From Terriglobia bacterium (GTDB lineage: Bacteria > Acidobacteriota > Terriglobia > Terriglobales > Acidobacteriaceae), in contig JAIQFP010000002.1 of the NCBI GenBank assembly GCA_020073165.1, positions 248,001 to 312,000 on the forward strand: a stretch of DNA of 64,000 bases. The letters are read 5' to 3'. Below, piece by piece: positions 9,926-19,511 of this stretch. Both the position numbers and the translations under genes were made by a program. Under the pieces are notes generated by a model that was not told where the DNA came from, made no database searches, and saw only the letters and a program-made list of their open reading frames with translations. Every line of letters begins with the position of its first letter. The stretch's first letter is position 1.

Positions 9926-11650
9926 ATGCTGATACTGGGATTGTCATCGTTCAAGCACGACGCCGCAGCTGCCCTGCTGGACAACGGCGCCGTCCGGGCT
10001 GCCATCGAGAATGACAAGCTGGTTCGCTCTCGCACTACAGGCTTGCCGGAGAATGCGATTCGCTTCTGCCTCGACACGGCCGGCGCGCGTTGGGACGACT
10101 TGGATGCCATCGCGGTGGCCAGCCGTCCTCTCCGCGGCTGGGCTCGCCGTTCCCTGCTGCGGGCGCGCCTTTCCCCGTTTTCCCCGCTCGGGGCCGCCTA
10201 CCACGAAGCCAACGAACTCGGCATGGTTGCCCGCGAGTTGCAGCAGGTTCGCACCCTGCGCCGCAACAGTGGGAAATCCAACATCTTGCATTTCGAGCAT
10301 CACCTCTGCCACGCTGCCAACGCCTTCTACCTCTCGCCCTATGATCGCGCCCTCATCCTCACTCTTGACCGCGAAGGCGACGGCCGTTCCGGCATGCTCG
10401 CGGTAGGCGAAGAAAACCGCGTCCGCATGCTGCGCACGATTCCCTTTCCCCACTCTCTGGCATGGATCTACGAGCAAGTCACCGAACTGCTGGGCTTCCT
10501 TCCGCATCATGACGAACACAAGACCCAGTGGCTGAGCCTGGAAGGCGAGCCGGTCTTCCAGAATGTTTTCCTCGACATGCTGCGCAATCCCAAGAATCAT
10601 CTGCCCCGGCTCAACTACAGCTATGTGAATCGTGAGCTGGCGGGCCGCCTCGCTTTCTCCGCCAAGTTTTATGAGAGTGTGGGTATACGCGACCGCAAGG
10701 CCTCTCTGAGCGACGACCAGCGCCGCGCCCTTGCCAGCAGCTTGCAGGCCGCGATCACCGAGGTGATCGCCTCTCTCCTTGCCTACTTCCGCGAGCGCAC
10801 CGGTATCGAGAACGTTTGCCTGGGCGGGGGTCTCTTCCTCAACACGCTTCTGGTCGCCAGTCTGGAGCGGCGTCTCGGTCTCAACCAGGTGTTCGTACCA
10901 CCGGCTCCCGGCGACTCCGGCAACGCCGTGGGCGCCGCCGCTTTGGCCTGGCATCAAACTATGCGCCACCCGCGCACGTCCACCGCATCTCATGCCTACT
11001 GGGGACCCGCTTGCAGCCGCTCCGAAATCAAGGATGTGCTCGACAACTGCAAGGCCCGCTACTCGCTGCAAACCACCGAGGAACGCAAGCTCGATGCCGC
11101 CCTGCAACTGCTCGAGAGCGGAAAAATCGTGGGCTGGTTTCAGGGCGCTGCGGAGTTCGGCCCTCGCGCCTTGGGCAACCGCAGCCTGCTGGCTTCTCCC
11201 TGGGCCCCCTATGTGCGGGAAAATCTGAACGATTTCATCAAGCATCGCGAATGGTTCCGTCCCTTCGCTGTGGCCGTCCCCGAAGAAGATTGCGAGCGCT
11301 ACTTCGAGGCTTCCCATCTCTGTTACTCGATGAACTCGCTGGCTACTGCCCGCCACGCTAACGTCCTGCCGGAAGGTTTTCTCCTTCCAGGCAATCGCGT
11401 GCGCCTGCATGTGGTGCGGCAGCAAAGCAATCCCCTGTTCTGGCGGCTTCTGAAGCGATTTGGCGAGCGGGCTCCCGCTCCGTTGTTGGTGAACACATCT
11501 TTCAACCTGTTTGGCGAGCCTCTGGTGGTGAAACCCAGGGACGCCGTGCGTAGTTATTTCTGTTCCGGTATCGATGCTCTGGTAGTGGACAATTTTCTGC
11601 TGTCGAAGGCGGCAACGAACCATGTGTTTGCCGCCACGCGGGCCTCCTGA
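9926..11650 (+). CDS. NodU/CmcH-family carbamoyltransferase
   Basis: 574 aa, O-carbamoyltransferase family; uses carbamoyl phosphate and ATP to carbamoylate a hydroxyl, usually on a sugar or natural product. The N-terminal ASKHA-like domain shows LGLSSFKHDAAAALLDNG, metal-site histidines in FEHHLCHAANAFY, LTLDREGDG, and the CLGGGLFLNT plus PPAPGDSGNAVGAA blocks. The C-terminal YrdC-like domain has GWFQGAAEFGPRALGNRSLL and WFRPFAVAVPEED. The length matches the family. Because it sits in a glycan locus, carbamoylation of the surface polymer is the simplest reading. An antibiotic-tailoring role is less likely, since no biosynthetic core genes are adjacent. Confidence 0.9.
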   Translation: MLILGLSSFKHDAAAALLDNGAVRAAIENDKLVRSRTTGLPENAIRFCLDTAGARWDDLDAIAVASRPLRGWARRSLLRARLSPFSPLGAAYHEANELGMVARELQQVRTLRRNSGKSNILHFEHHLCHAANAFYLSPYDRALILTLDREGDGRSGMLAVGEENRVRMLRTIPFPHSLAWIYEQVTELLGFLPHHDEHKTQWLSLEGEPVFQNVFLDMLRNPKNHLPRLNYSYVNRELAGRLAFSAKFYESVGIRDRKASLSDDQRRALASSLQAAITEVIASLLAYFRERTGIENVCLGGGLFLNTLLVASLERRLGLNQVFVPPAPGDSGNAVGAAALAWHQTMRHPRTSTASHAYWGPACSRSEIKDVLDNCKARYSLQTTEERKLDAALQLLESGKIVGWFQGAAEFGPRALGNRSLLASPWAPYVRENLNDFIKHREWFRPFAVAVPEEDCERYFEASHLCYSMNSLATARHANVLPEGFLLPGNRVRLHVVRQQSNPLFWRLLKRFGERAPAPLLVNTSFNLFGEPLVVKPRDAVRSYFCSGIDALVVDNFLLSKAATNHVFAATRAS

Positions 11651-11910
11651 AAAGGCGATCCGCGTATGTTGTGCGCATGGTAGACCAGGTTTGGGGACTG
11701 CGGGCCACTCTCTCTCCCTCCGGCAGCCCCGCGCTCTGGCAGGCACTGGCTGGTGCAAACACGCGTCCCTGCGCGTCCGCCCCGAAGTTGCTGGCTCAGC
11801 CGGTTCGCACCGCTCGCGGCAGTTCTCGCGCAACCCTTCTCTCGGCTCGGGCCATGCTCTGCTCGCAAGCGCATGGCAGTGGCAAACCATCTCTGGTAGG
11901 AGATTTGATT

Positions 11911-14900
11911 ATGAATTGCAGCAAATTTCGCCCAGCTCTGCTTCCCCTGGTTTTGTTTGGCGTTCTGGGACTCCTCAGCGCCCCAGCCATGGCCCAGACC
12001 TACGCCTTTAACGCGGCAAGTTTCGCCACCGGGCACAACCCCCAGGCGGTGGTCGCCGCTGACCTCAACGGAGATGGCAGACTCGACCTGGTCACCGCCA
12101 ATTACAACGACAACACCGTCTCGGTGTTGATCGGCAATCCGGACGGGAGCTACCAACCGCGGGTGGACTACCCGGTCGGCAACAACCCCATCGCAATAGC
12201 TGTCGCCGATTTCGACGGCAACGGCAAAATGGACTTGGCCGTCGTCAACAACAATTGTCCCACCACCCCCTGCATCGCATTGGGCAGCGTTTCCGTCCTG
12301 CTGGGTAACGGAGATGGGACCTTCCAGGCCCACGTCGATACGTCGGTTGGCAACTCTCCCTATGGCCTGGTGGCTCACGATATCGACGGGGACGGCAAAC
12401 AGGATCTGGCGGTCACCAACAGCCAGGACAACACCTGCTCAATTCTGGTGGGGAAGGGCAACGGGGCCTTCAAGCTCAAGCGCAACCTGGTCACCGGCTC
12501 GAACCCCAAGGGGATTGTCAAAGGTGATTTCAACCGCGATCACCAGGAAGATCTCCTCATCGCCAACAGCGGTGAGTCCGATCTCAGCCTCTTCCGGGGC
12601 AACGCTGGGGGAAGCTTCCAACCCGTGATCCTGTTTCCCACCGGCCCCAACCCCGTCAACCTGATCGCGGCGGACCTCACCGGCGACGGCCGGGCTGATA
12701 TCGTCACCAGCAATGGCTCGGCGACCGTTTCCGTCCTCATCGCGGTCCTGCGGGGTGGCTTGTTCGAGCCCCACTTGGACCTTTCAGTTGCTGGTGTCCC
12801 CCTCTCGGTTGCGGCAGGTGACTTTAACGGGGACGGGTTCAACGACATCGTAGCCAGCGTCGCAGGCATGGACGGCATATCCATCCTGCTGAGTGTCGGC
12901 GATGGCACCTTCAGACCTCACGTGGACTTCGCCGCCGGCATCGACCCGGTATCGGTAACCACCGGCGACTTCAATGGCGACGGCAAGATCGATGTCGCCA
13001 CCGCCAACGACCTCGATAACTCGGTGATCATCCTTCCCGGCAAAGGCACTGGCGGCTTCCAAAGCTTGTTTGGTACATCGGTCGGCGTTATGCCTGACGG
13101 CCTCGATGCTGCCGACTTCAACCATGATGGCATCAAGGATCTGGTGGTAGCCGATCGCTCGGACAGCAATCTGCTCATCCTGCAGGGGAATGGTGACGGT
13201 ACCTTCACCGCGTCTCCGAACCTTGTTCTTACCGGCAACAAGCCCTCCGCAGCGCTTGCCGTTGACCTTACAGGGGACGGCTTCCCCGATGTCGTCGCCA
13301 CCAATTCCGCCGACAACACCATTACGGTCGCGGTCAACAATCAGGTTGGTGGGTTCCAGTCCCCTCTGACCTTCTCGGTCAGCGCCCGCCCGGTTGCTGT
13401 GGCGGCAGGCGACTTTGACAACAACGGCAAAATGGACCTGGCGGTTCTCAACCAGGCCACCATGAATGTTTCTATCCTTCTGGGCAACGGCGATGGTACT
13501 TTCCAGCCAGCCCAGACCTTTGTGACCGGAGCCGGGACGTCTCCGTCCGCGATCGCGGTAGGCGATTTCATCGGCAACGGCAAGCTCGATCTCGCCGTAG
13601 CTGCGACCGCGAGCGGAACCGTGGCCGTGCTCCTGGGAGTTGGTGACGGTACCTTCACCTTGCCCGTTCAATACACCGCCGGCACCGGCCCGTCGGGCGT
13701 CGCTGCCGCCGATTTCAACGGTGACGGCAAGCTCGATCTCGCGGTCACCAACGCCACCAGCAGCACGGTTTCCATCCTTATTGGTCTGGGCAACGGTACC
13801 TTCCCGACCCACGTCGATTACCCCGTGGCCAAGAATCCCTTCTCGGTGGTCGCCGCTGACTTCAACGGTGATGGCAAGAAGGATCTTGCCATCGGCTCTT
13901 CCAGTTCCACCATCAATCGCATTGACGTTATGCTGGGCAATGGCGACGGAACCTTCCAACCTCCCACCTATCACGCCACCAAGCTCAACGCCGGAAGCCC
14001 CAGTGAAGCCATCACCTTCGCCGATTTCAACGGCGACGGGGCTCTTGACGTGGCCTCGGCTGACCAGGTGACCAACTCGATCTCCGTGTACCTGAACTCC
14101 CCCCTGCCCTCGGCTTCCCCCGGAAGCCTCGACTTCCACTCCGTCCCCATCGGCACACCCAGTTCGCCGCAGACCGTAACTCTCTTCAATTCTGGCAGCG
14201 CCCTGCTGAGCAATCTGGTCGTTTCCTCCAGCCCAAGCGACTATACCCAGGCCTCCACCTGCGGCTCCAGCCTTGACATTGGTGCCAGTTGCGCCACCCA
14301 GGTGACCTTCACGCCTGCCGGCGGTGGTACGCGGGCGGGAGATCTCACCTTCACCGACAATGGTCTGGGCACAGCACAGAACATAGCCTTGACCGGTATC
14401 GGGGCCGGCCCCGACGCTGTGTTGTCGGTCACCAGTCTGACCTTCCCAACCACCACGATCAACCTCAGCAGTGCGCGCCAAACCGTGGTCCTCACCAACC
14501 CCGGCACTGAGACTCTCAACATCAGCAGCGTCAGCATTGACAACAGTCTCAATTTCAAGTTGCAAAACGGCTGCGGTAGCACTTTGGGCGCCGGACAGTC
14601 GTGCAACATCGGCGTGACCTTCACCCCTAAGTCGAGCGGCACCCTCACCGGGACCTTGACCGTCACCGATGATGCTCTCAACAGCCCGCAGACGGTCTCG
14701 CTCACCGGCACCGGTACCGTCGTGAAACTTGCGCCCAGCGCTCTGAACTTTGGCGACCAGACTGTTGGCACCAGCAGCACACCGCAAACCGTGACTCTGA
14801 CCAACGTCGGCAACGTGCAGCTGAACTTCACCAGTCCTATCACCATCACCGGCACCAACCCCGACGACTTCACGCAGACCAGCACCTGCGGCACCAGCCT

Positions 14901-15036
14901 GGGGGCTCATCAGAGTTGCACCATCGCCGTTACCTTCTCACCCAAGGCGAAGGGTGCCCGCAGTGCCGACGTCTCCATCAGCGACGATGGTGGCGGAAGC
15001 CCGCAACTTGTTCCACTGAGTGGGAACGGCACCTAG
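11911..15036 (+). CDS. Secreted FG-GAP propeller and choice-of-anchor D protein (14 repeats)
   Basis: 1041-aa exported protein. The ATG at 11911 has TAGGAG 8 bases upstream and opens a clean signal peptide (LLPLVLFGVLGLLSAPAMA-QT). The frame stays open upstream to 11671, but that stretch is not protein-like. Residues about 30-730 contain 14 FG-GAP/VCBS repeats with calcium-loop motifs such as DLNGDGRLD and LGNGDGTF, enough for two seven-bladed propellers. Three anchor-D Ig-like domains follow to the C-terminus, ending [15 protein letters not shown], nearly identical to the tail of the 4291-8529 protein. No catalytic domain is seen. Probably a surface adhesin, scaffold or glycan-binding protein (inference). 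Confidence 0.88.
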   Translation: MNCSKFRPALLPLVLFGVLGLLSAPAMAQTYAFNAASFATGHNPQAVVAADLNGDGRLDLVTANYNDNTVSVLIGNPDGSYQPRVDYPVGNNPIAIAVADFDGNGKMDLAVVNNNCPTTPCIALGSVSVLLGNGDGTFQAHVDTSVGNSPYGLVAHDIDGDGKQDLAVTNSQDNTCSILVGKGNGAFKLKRNLVTGSNPKGIVKGDFNRDHQEDLLIANSGESDLSLFRGNAGGSFQPVILFPTGPNPVNLIAADLTGDGRADIVTSNGSATVSVLIAVLRGGLFEPHLDLSVAGVPLSVAAGDFNGDGFNDIVASVAGMDGISILLSVGDGTFRPHVDFAAGIDPVSVTTGDFNGDGKIDVATANDLDNSVIILPGKGTGGFQSLFGTSVGVMPDGLDAADFNHDGIKDLVVADRSDSNLLILQGNGDGTFTASPNLVLTGNKPSAALAVDLTGDGFPDVVATNSADNTITVAVNNQVGGFQSPLTFSVSARPVAVAAGDFDNNGKMDLAVLNQATMNVSILLGNGDGTFQPAQTFVTGAGTSPSAIAVGDFIGNGKLDLAVAATASGTVAVLLGVGDGTFTLPVQYTAGTGPSGVAAADFNGDGKLDLAVTNATSSTVSILIGLGNGTFPTHVDYPVAKNPFSVVAADFNGDGKKDLAIGSSSSTINRIDVMLGNGDGTFQPPTYHATKLNAGSPSEAITFADFNGDGALDVASADQVTNSISVYLNSPLPSASPGSLDFHSVPIGTPSSPQTVTLFNSGSALLSNLVVSSSPSDYTQASTCGSSLDIGASCATQVTFTPAGGGTRAGDLTFTDNGLGTAQNIALTGIGAGPDAVLSVTSLTFPTTTINLSSARQTVVLTNPGTETLNISSVSIDNSLNFKLQNGCGSTLGAGQSCNIGVTFTPKSSGTLTGTLTVTDDALNSPQTVSLTGTGTVVKLAPSALNFGDQTVGTSSTPQTVTLTNVGNVQLNFTSPITITGTNPDDFTQTSTCGTSLGAHQSCTIAVTFSPKAKGARSADVSISDDGGGSPQLVPLSGNGT

Positions 15037-15045
15037 ACTGAACTG

Positions 15046-15076
15046 CGGCACGAAAGCCCGCAGAAGTGGGCTGTGC
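15046..15076. other. Hairpin downstream of propeller gene
   Basis: GGCAC ... GTGCC outer arms and AGCCC ... GGGCT inner arms form a hairpin 10 bases after the stop codon, just ahead of the clearer terminator at 15095. It may help stabilise the 3' end of the mRNA. Confidence 0.4.
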
Positions 15077-15094
15077 CGCTCAACGTCTTGCTCG

Positions 15095-15126
15095 GGAGGC
15101 TCCACCCCGGAGCCTCCTCGTTTCTT
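15095..15126 (+). terminator. Rho-independent terminator
   Basis: GGAGGCTCC (15095-15103), a 5-base loop and GGAGCCTCC (15109-15117) form a perfect 9-bp stem followed by TCGTTTCTT. It ends the transcript of the 14-repeat propeller gene before the convergent galE. Confidence 0.75.
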
Positions 15127-15234
15127 GCGTCAAGGTAACCAGTGTTTGGTCGTGCGCGTTGCCGGAATTGCGTTAAGGCGGGTACGGTAGCGGAAGACGC
15201 TGCTAACTTCTCAATCTCTCGGCTCTCTGCGCGA

Positions 15235-16200
15235 CTAGTGCTTGCCCTGCCGGCTCGCCCAATTCCACGCCGTCGAGACGATCTGGTTCAGGGACCGCTG
15301 AGCCTTCCAGCGCAGCAATTCCTCTGCGCGGCTCGGGTCGGCGACCAATTCCGCCGGATCGCCCGGCCGCCTTGGCGCCATCCGTTTGGGAACCTCACGC
15401 CCCGTGATTCGCTCGATGCTTGAAATCACTTCGCGGACGGAATGGCCCTGTCCCGTCCCCAGGTTCATCGCGGTAGATTCTCCGCGGTCGAGATACTCTA
15501 GGCCTAGCACGTGCGCCTCAGCCAGATCGTTCACGTGGATGTAATCGCGAACACAAGTGCCGTCGGGCGTCGGATAGTCCTCACCGAAGATCTCCAGCGC
15601 CGGACGTTCTCCCTTGATGGCTTCGAACGCTGACGGAATCAGGTGGGTCTCCGGCGAGTGAAGCTCTCCAATTCCGCCGCTCTCATCCGCTCCTGCGGCA
15701 TTGAAGTAACGGAAGCTCACGAAGCGCAACCCGTAGGCCCGGCCATACGCCTCGAGTGCGTGTTCGAACGCTAGTTTCGTATCGCCGTAGGGATTCACCG
15801 GCAAACGCGGCGTATCTTCCCTGATCGGCAGCTTCGCCGGTATTCCGTACACCGCACAGGTTGAGGAAAAAATTAACTTTCGTACTTTGGAGTCCAGCAC
15901 CGCATTCAGCAGCGCAACTCCACCCAGCACGTTGTTGTGGAAATATTTTCGCGGGTCGACTACGGATTCGCCCACATACGCGTGCGCGGCAAAGTGCATG
16001 ACCGCGTCCACCCGCTTGAGCACCGCCGCCAGTTTCGCGGAATCCGCGACGTCGCCGACCACCAGTTCGAAACCTTTGGCTAGCTCAGCGTGTCCGGTGG
16101 ACAAGTTGTCATAAATGATGGGCTCATACCCTCGGCGCTTGAGCGTATGAGCGGCGTGACTTCCGATGTATCCCGCACCTCCCACGACCAGGACCGGCAA
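15235..16200 (-). CDS. galE: UDP-glucose 4-epimerase
   Basis: 321-aa extended short-chain dehydrogenase that interconverts UDP-glucose and UDP-galactose using tightly bound NAD. GGAGYIGS (residues 7-14) is the NAD-binding glycine motif. FSSTCAVYG carries the catalytic Ser/Thr near residue 113, and Y138xxxK142 in NPYGDTKLAFE is the catalytic pair. NLGTGQGHSVREVI near residue 250 is also typical of GalE. It supplies UDP-galactose, which the mutase at the start of the window can turn into UDP-galactofuranose. It lies on the opposite strand between two propeller genes, so it is not in their operon. Confidence 0.93.
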   Translation of the reverse strand: MPVLVVGGAGYIGSHAAHTLKRRGYEPIIYDNLSTGHAELAKGFELVVGDVADSAKLAAVLKRVDAVMHFAAHAYVGESVVDPRKYFHNNVLGGVALLNAVLDSKVRKLIFSSTCAVYGIPAKLPIREDTPRLPVNPYGDTKLAFEHALEAYGRAYGLRFVSFRYFNAAGADESGGIGELHSPETHLIPSAFEAIKGERPALEIFGEDYPTPDGTCVRDYIHVNDLAEAHVLGLEYLDRGESTAMNLGTGQGHSVREVISSIERITGREVPKRMAPRRPGDPAELVADPSRAEELLRWKAQRSLNQIVSTAWNWASRQGKH

Positions 16201-16388
16201 TAGAACCTCTCTCTGACGTCTTGGATGTTCTTACTAAGGTGTAGCGGAAACGACCCGAGGCACGTGGATTCTAGCAGAACTCCGGCACGCTCGCCGCACG
16301 CGCTGTGGGCTCTGAGCCGGATTGCGGAATCCTTGCCTCACAGTTTGCTTTTTGGTACCCGGCACCACAGGATGGAGGAGTTGTTGTG

Positions 16389-19300
16389 ATGCGTTTGCCC
16401 CAGGGCCTCCCCGTTAAAATCGCTTCGCTCGTGCTCTGTCTCCTCGACTTTGCCGCGTTGTCGTCTGCAGCGGGGTTCCGCACCGCCACTGCGTACGGCA
16501 CCGCCACCAACGCCTATTCCATCGCGGTCGGCGACTTCAATCAGGACGGAATCCTTGACCAATGCGTAGTCAACTATAACAACGGCGGCACTGGAGTCGT
16601 GAGCATGCTCCTGGGCAACGGCGATGGCACCTTCCAACCCGCGGTCAACTACAACGCCGGGTTGGGACCGCGGTTCATTGCCGAAGGCGACTTCAATAAC
16701 GACGGCAAACTTGACGTTGTCATTGCCAATCAGTTGAGCAACAACGTCAGCGTTCTTCTCGGCAATGGCAACGGCACCCTGCAAGCCCCCGTCAACTTTG
16801 CCGTCGGCAGCGCACCCTGGAACGTGCAGGTCGCAGATTTCAACGGCGACCACAAGCCCGACCTCGTCGTCGCTAACAATGAGGGAAACAACGTCAGCAT
16901 CCTGATCGGCAATGGGGACGGCACCTTCCAGATCCCCGTGAACTACGGCACCGGCATCGGGCCCATCTTCACTCGCGTCGCCGACCTCAACAACGACAGC
17001 AAGTTCGATCTCGTCGTCGCCAACTTCGCCCCCGTCTCCAATACCATCAGCGTCCTCATGGGCAACGGCGACGGGACCTTTCAGCCGGCTGTGACCTATG
17101 CCACGAACAGCTTCGGCACGGTTTCCATCGTCGCCCTGGATCTTAGCGGTGACAATAAGGTTGACCTGGCCGTCGCCAACGAACTGGGCGACACCGTCAG
17201 CATTTTCCTTGGGAACGGCGATGGGACCTTTCAATTCCCGGTGAACTACCCCCTGGACCCCCATCCGCGCTCGGTGGCCGCAGACGACTTTAATAAGGAC
17301 GGTAAACTTGATCTGGCTGTCGCCAACTCTGGCGGCGACGACGTGGACATTCTTTTCGGCAATGGAGACGGGACTTTCCAGCCCGCTGTCAGGTATGGCG
17401 CCGGCTTCCAGCCTCGCTTCATCGCCATCGCCGATTTCGATGATGACGGCAATTTAGATCTCTCTGTGGCCAATTTCGGCAGCAACAACATCACAATCCT
17501 CCCGGGATTCGGAGATGGCACCTTCCGTTCCAGCTTCGCCTCCGGCGCCGGGAGTCAACCCACGTCCGTGGTCCTCGCCGACTTTGACCAAGACGGCAAA
17601 CTCGATCAAGCCGTGGTTAATTCCCTTTCCAATAACGTCGGCATTGAGCTCGGCAACGGCGATGGCACCTTCAAGCCGCCGGCAAACTTTTCCACCGGCA
17701 TTCTGCCGGTGTATGCGGCTGTCGGCGACTTCAACGCCGATACCAAGCCCGACTTGGCCGTGGTCAATCAGAGCAGCAATTCTGTCACCGTCCTGCTGGG
17801 CAATGGTGACGGCACATTTCATGCTGCCGCCAGCCTCAACACTGGCACCCGGCCCCAGGCGATCGTTGCCGCCGATTTCAACGGTGACGGCAAGATCGAT
17901 CTCGCCGTCGCCAGCAACAGCGGCGTCAATGTCTATCGCGGCAACGGCGACGGCACCTTTGGCGCTGGTTCCAACTTCCCCGCCGGATCGCATCCACAAT
18001 CCCTTGTGGTCGGTGACTTCAACGGAGACAGCAAGCTCGACTTGGCCGTGGCCAACAACACCGGAAATAACGTCAGCATCCTGCTGGGCAACGGCAACGG
18101 CGCATTCCAGACACCGCTGAACTTCAATGTTGGGACCGCGCCCTTCTCCGTCACCGCCGGGGACTTCGACGGCAACGGCACGCTCGATGTTGCCGTCGCC
18201 AACTCCGGAAGCAACAACATCAGCGTCCTGCTCGGCAACGGAAACGGAAGCTTGCAGCCCGCTGTGAACTACCCCGTCGGCACTACGCCAGAATTCGTCG
18301 CAGTCGCTGACTTCACTGGAGACGGAAAGCTCGACCTGGCAGTCGCCAATGAAGGCGAAGCCACCGTCAGTATTCTCGCCGGAAACGGGGATGGTTCCTT
18401 CCAGCCGGCGGCAAATTATCAGGCTGGGACCAACCCCATGGCGATCGCCCTCGCCGACGTCAATGGGGATGGCGCCCCCGATTTCACCACCGCTAATCTG
18501 GGCAGCAACACGGTCTCCACTTTGCTCAACACGGGTGGCACTTTCCTGGCGACCACCAGTTCGGTAAATCCCTCGAACTCTAGCCAGCCGGTCATGTTTA
18601 CGACTACGATCGCCGCTGGATTGCGCGACGGTGGCGTGCCCACTGGCACCATCACCTTTAAAGATGGAAACACCGTCATCGGCAGTTCGGGCATCAGTGC
18701 GGGACAGGCCAGCGTTACTACCTCCTCTCTGTCCGTCGGCGTGCACACCATTAGCGCGGCTTATTCGGGCGACGCCAACTTCAATCCCAACACCGCGCCG
18801 CCGTTTACCCAAACTGTGCTCGAAGGCCCGTCAGCGACTCTTTCTCCTTCCAGCCTCATGTTCCCGGTTCGCCGCGTCGGAAGCCCCAGTCCTTCCAAAG
18901 CCATCACCCTGACCAACACCGGCAACGTAACCCTGACGATCAGCAGCATCACAATCACCGGTGCCAGCGCCGGCGACTTTTCTCAGACCAATAATTGTGG
19001 CTCCAGCGTCGGCGCGGGCGCGAGCTGCACCATCAACGTCACCTTCCTCCCCACCGCCGCAGGGTCTCGCACCGCTGCCGTTTCCGTCGCCGATAACGCC
19101 CCCGACAGCCCGCAATCGGCTGCGCTGTCCGGCACAGGGACGGTGGTAGTACTTGCTCCCGCATCCTTGAACTTCGGCGCCCAGCAAGTCGGCACTCGGA
19201 GTCCGGCAAAGAGCGTGACCCTGACCAACATCGGTAGCTCCGCTCTGAATATCACCAGCATCACCCTCAGCGGAGTCAATGCCGCCGACTTCTTCCAGAC

Positions 19301-19457
19301 CAACAACTGCGGCTCCAGCGTCGCCGGCGGCGCCAGTTGTACCATTAGGGTGACGTTCAGGCCTTCAGCCACCGGTGCGCGTTCGGCCTCGATTAGCATC
19401 ACCGACGACGGCGGAGGCAGCCCGCAGAAGGTCCAACTCAGCGGTACCGGCACCTAG
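16389..19457 (+). CDS. Secreted FG-GAP propeller protein with Ig-like and anchor-D domains (14 repeats)
   Basis: 1022-aa exported protein. The ATG at 16389 has GGAGGAG 8 bases upstream and begins a signal peptide (KIASLVLCLLDFAALSSAA). Fourteen FG-GAP/VCBS repeats of about 48 residues fill roughly residues 30-715, again a multiple of seven. A bacterial Ig-like domain follows (about 720-810: VPTGTITFKDGNTVIGSS ... AAYSGDANFNPNTAPP), then two choice-of-anchor D domains to the end (GGGSPQKVQLSGTGT). It shares repeat type and tail with the proteins at 4291 and 11911 but has an extra Ig domain and a more divergent tail. Likely a surface or secreted binding protein. A perfect terminator follows. 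Confidence 0.88.
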   Translation: MRLPQGLPVKIASLVLCLLDFAALSSAAGFRTATAYGTATNAYSIAVGDFNQDGILDQCVVNYNNGGTGVVSMLLGNGDGTFQPAVNYNAGLGPRFIAEGDFNNDGKLDVVIANQLSNNVSVLLGNGNGTLQAPVNFAVGSAPWNVQVADFNGDHKPDLVVANNEGNNVSILIGNGDGTFQIPVNYGTGIGPIFTRVADLNNDSKFDLVVANFAPVSNTISVLMGNGDGTFQPAVTYATNSFGTVSIVALDLSGDNKVDLAVANELGDTVSIFLGNGDGTFQFPVNYPLDPHPRSVAADDFNKDGKLDLAVANSGGDDVDILFGNGDGTFQPAVRYGAGFQPRFIAIADFDDDGNLDLSVANFGSNNITILPGFGDGTFRSSFASGAGSQPTSVVLADFDQDGKLDQAVVNSLSNNVGIELGNGDGTFKPPANFSTGILPVYAAVGDFNADTKPDLAVVNQSSNSVTVLLGNGDGTFHAAASLNTGTRPQAIVAADFNGDGKIDLAVASNSGVNVYRGNGDGTFGAGSNFPAGSHPQSLVVGDFNGDSKLDLAVANNTGNNVSILLGNGNGAFQTPLNFNVGTAPFSVTAGDFDGNGTLDVAVANSGSNNISVLLGNGNGSLQPAVNYPVGTTPEFVAVADFTGDGKLDLAVANEGEATVSILAGNGDGSFQPAANYQAGTNPMAIALADVNGDGAPDFTTANLGSNTVSTLLNTGGTFLATTSSVNPSNSSQPVMFTTTIAAGLRDGGVPTGTITFKDGNTVIGSSGISAGQASVTTSSLSVGVHTISAAYSGDANFNPNTAPPFTQTVLEGPSATLSPSSLMFPVRRVGSPSPSKAITLTNTGNVTLTISSITITGASAGDFSQTNNCGSSVGAGASCTINVTFLPTAAGSRTAAVSVADNAPDSPQSAALSGTGTVVVLAPASLNFGAQQVGTRSPAKSVTLTNIGSSALNITSITLSGVNAADFFQTNNCGSSVAGGASCTIRVTFRPSATGARSASISITDDGGGSPQKVQLSGTGT

Positions 19458-19480
19458 CAAGAACCTGTTTCAGGGAAGAC

Positions 19481-19511
19481 ACGGCGCTACCTTCGGGTAG
19501 CGCCGTTTTTG
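19481..19511 (+). terminator. Rho-independent terminator with TTCG tetraloop
   Basis: ACGGCGCTACC (19481-19491), TTCG loop, and GGTAGCGCCGT (19496-19506) form a perfect 11-bp stem followed by TTTTG. It closes the 14-repeat propeller gene 24 bases after its stop. Confidence 0.9.

Noticed and set aside
9944-11890. 648-codon open frame on the minus strand opposite the carbamoyltransferase
   Set aside because: It is a mirror of a GC-rich coding region with no recognisable domain, while the plus strand encodes a complete carbamoyltransferase.
11671-11910. In-frame upstream extension of the second propeller gene (80 extra codons)
   Set aside because: It lacks a ribosome site, is not protein-like, and would bury a clean signal peptide that starts at 11911 behind a good Shine-Dalgarno sequence.
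12000-14100. Tandem DNA repeats that might suggest a CRISPR or satellite array
   Set aside because: The periodicity of about 150-200 bases is from FG-GAP protein repeats with varied codons, not from identical DNA repeats and spacers.
12784-14910. 708-codon open frame opposite the propeller repeats
   Set aside because: Its repetitiveness only mirrors the FG-GAP repeats on the coding strand; similar long antisense frames occur opposite the other propeller genes (6045-7475, 17454-18812).
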